DNA of 64,000 nucleotides, taken from assembly GCF_016734765.1 (NCBI RefSeq), contig NZ_JAERQE010000012.1:80471-144470 (forward strand). Reading direction: 5' to 3'. A program made the position numbers and the translations under genes. Within the stretch, counting starts at the first letter, position 1. Each line of letters begins with the position of its first letter. Positions 63,563 through 64,000 of this stretch are shown in pieces. Under the pieces are notes generated by a model, which saw only the letters and a program-made list of their open reading frames with translations, did no database searches and was not told where the DNA came from. This DNA comes from Microvirga soli (lineage in GTDB: Bacteria; Pseudomonadota; Alphaproteobacteria; Rhizobiales; Beijerinckiaceae).

Positions 63563-63928
63563 ATGACCCAGGATAAAACCGGACCAGATGCGACGCCTCG
63601 CATCGGACTCGATCTCGGGCGTCAGATTTTCGATGACCCGAATGGCGGTCGCCAGAAGGATCGCCAATCAGGCGCCAGCGAGGAGGCCATCCGTCAGAAA
63701 GCCTACGAGCTGTGGGAGAATGAGGGCCGAGCAGGCGACCCGCACGATCACTGGTACAGGGCAGAGCGTGAGCTGAACCGCAGCCAGCAAGAGCAATCCG
63801 CAGCGACAGTCGAGAATGCGCCACCTGCCGTAGCCGTTGGAGCCATGGAGGCCGTGAGTGAACAGCCCGCGGAGGAAGGGCCCGTTCAGAAGAAAACCCG
63901 TCGCAAGCGAACCCCCCCGATAAGGTAG
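63563..63928 (+). CDS. DUF2934 domain protein
   Basis: A 121-residue protein. ATG 63563 follows GGAGAGGAG. The core EEAIRQKAYELWENEGRAGD with HDHWYRAERELNRS is the DUF2934 pattern, common in small stress-linked proteins of alphaproteobacteria. The N-terminus is Gly/Asp-rich, and the C-terminus is Ala/Pro-rich and ends in a basic tail (KKTRRKRTPPIR), which could bind nucleic acid. Function is unknown. Confidence 0.8.
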   Translation: MTQDKTGPDATPRIGLDLGRQIFDDPNGGRQKDRQSGASEEAIRQKAYELWENEGRAGDPHDHWYRAERELNRSQQEQSAATVENAPPAVAVGAMEAVSEQPAEEGPVQKKTRRKRTPPIR

Positions 63929-64000
63929 CGTCCCGGGGCGTGGTGTAGGAGCAGGCCACCGATGAGGTGGTCATCGCCAGTCTTCGGTTAGAGTGCGGGT

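Overview
The window reads as a chromosomal stretch of a GC-rich alphaproteobacterium of the order Hyphomicrobiales (Rhizobiales). Methylobacteriaceae such as Microvirga or Methylobacterium are my best guess. The basis is the alphaproteobacterial ribosomal gene order, RpoA starting at GTG, the EcfG-like stress promoters and the style of the small accessory proteins. Genus is inference; no database was searched.

Region 1 (1-22.7 kb) is the transcription/translation core: the 3' end of rpoC, then rpsL-rpsG-fusA-tuf, the S10 and spc clusters (rpsJ to secY-adk) and the alpha cluster rpsM-rpsK-rpoA-rplQ. It is orthodox except for a frameshifted glycosyltransferase pseudogene wedged between rpoC and rpsL, and a series of GC-rich hairpins in the few real intergenic gaps.

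Region 2 (22.7-33.1 kb) is mixed housekeeping: a Do-type periplasmic protease, RarA, a CrcB fluoride channel, an RluC-type pseudouridine synthase, a small membrane protein, two GNAT acetyltransferases, a HAD phosphatase-like protein, an FtsH paralogue with an altered pore loop, and a maspardin-like hydrolase. Related palindromic repeats lie at 24.2 and 28.2 kb.

Region 3 (33.25-46.75 kb) is the most interesting: a LacI-type regulator divergent from a tightly packed operon. The operon encodes an ABC sugar importer, an IlvD/Edd dehydratase, an HpcH/HpaI aldolase, an aldose-1-epimerase, an SMP-30 lactonase, an SDR dehydrogenase, a GH31 glycosidase and a TauE/SafE exporter. The GH31 enzyme carries the sulfonate-recognition residues of sulfoquinovosidases, so the operon looks like a complete import-to-cleavage sulfoglycolytic Entner-Doudoroff (sulfo-ED) route for sulfoquinovose glycosides. 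No sulfolactaldehyde dehydrogenase is present. Two LacI-type operators, one overlapping a good promoter, lie in the divergent intergenic region.

Region 4 (46.8-64 kb) is a stress and storage-carbohydrate block. Small stress-type proteins and a Tat-exported Gfo/Idh/MocA oxidoreductase are followed by glycogen phosphorylase (divergent), OtsA, a long GlgE, a TreS-maltokinase fusion and GlgB. Together these give the trehalose -> maltose -> maltose-1-phosphate -> branched alpha-glucan (GlgE) pathway plus OtsA trehalose-phosphate synthesis. Four sites matching the EcfG general-stress promoter pattern (GGAAC-N16-NGTT) lie upstream of genes in this block.
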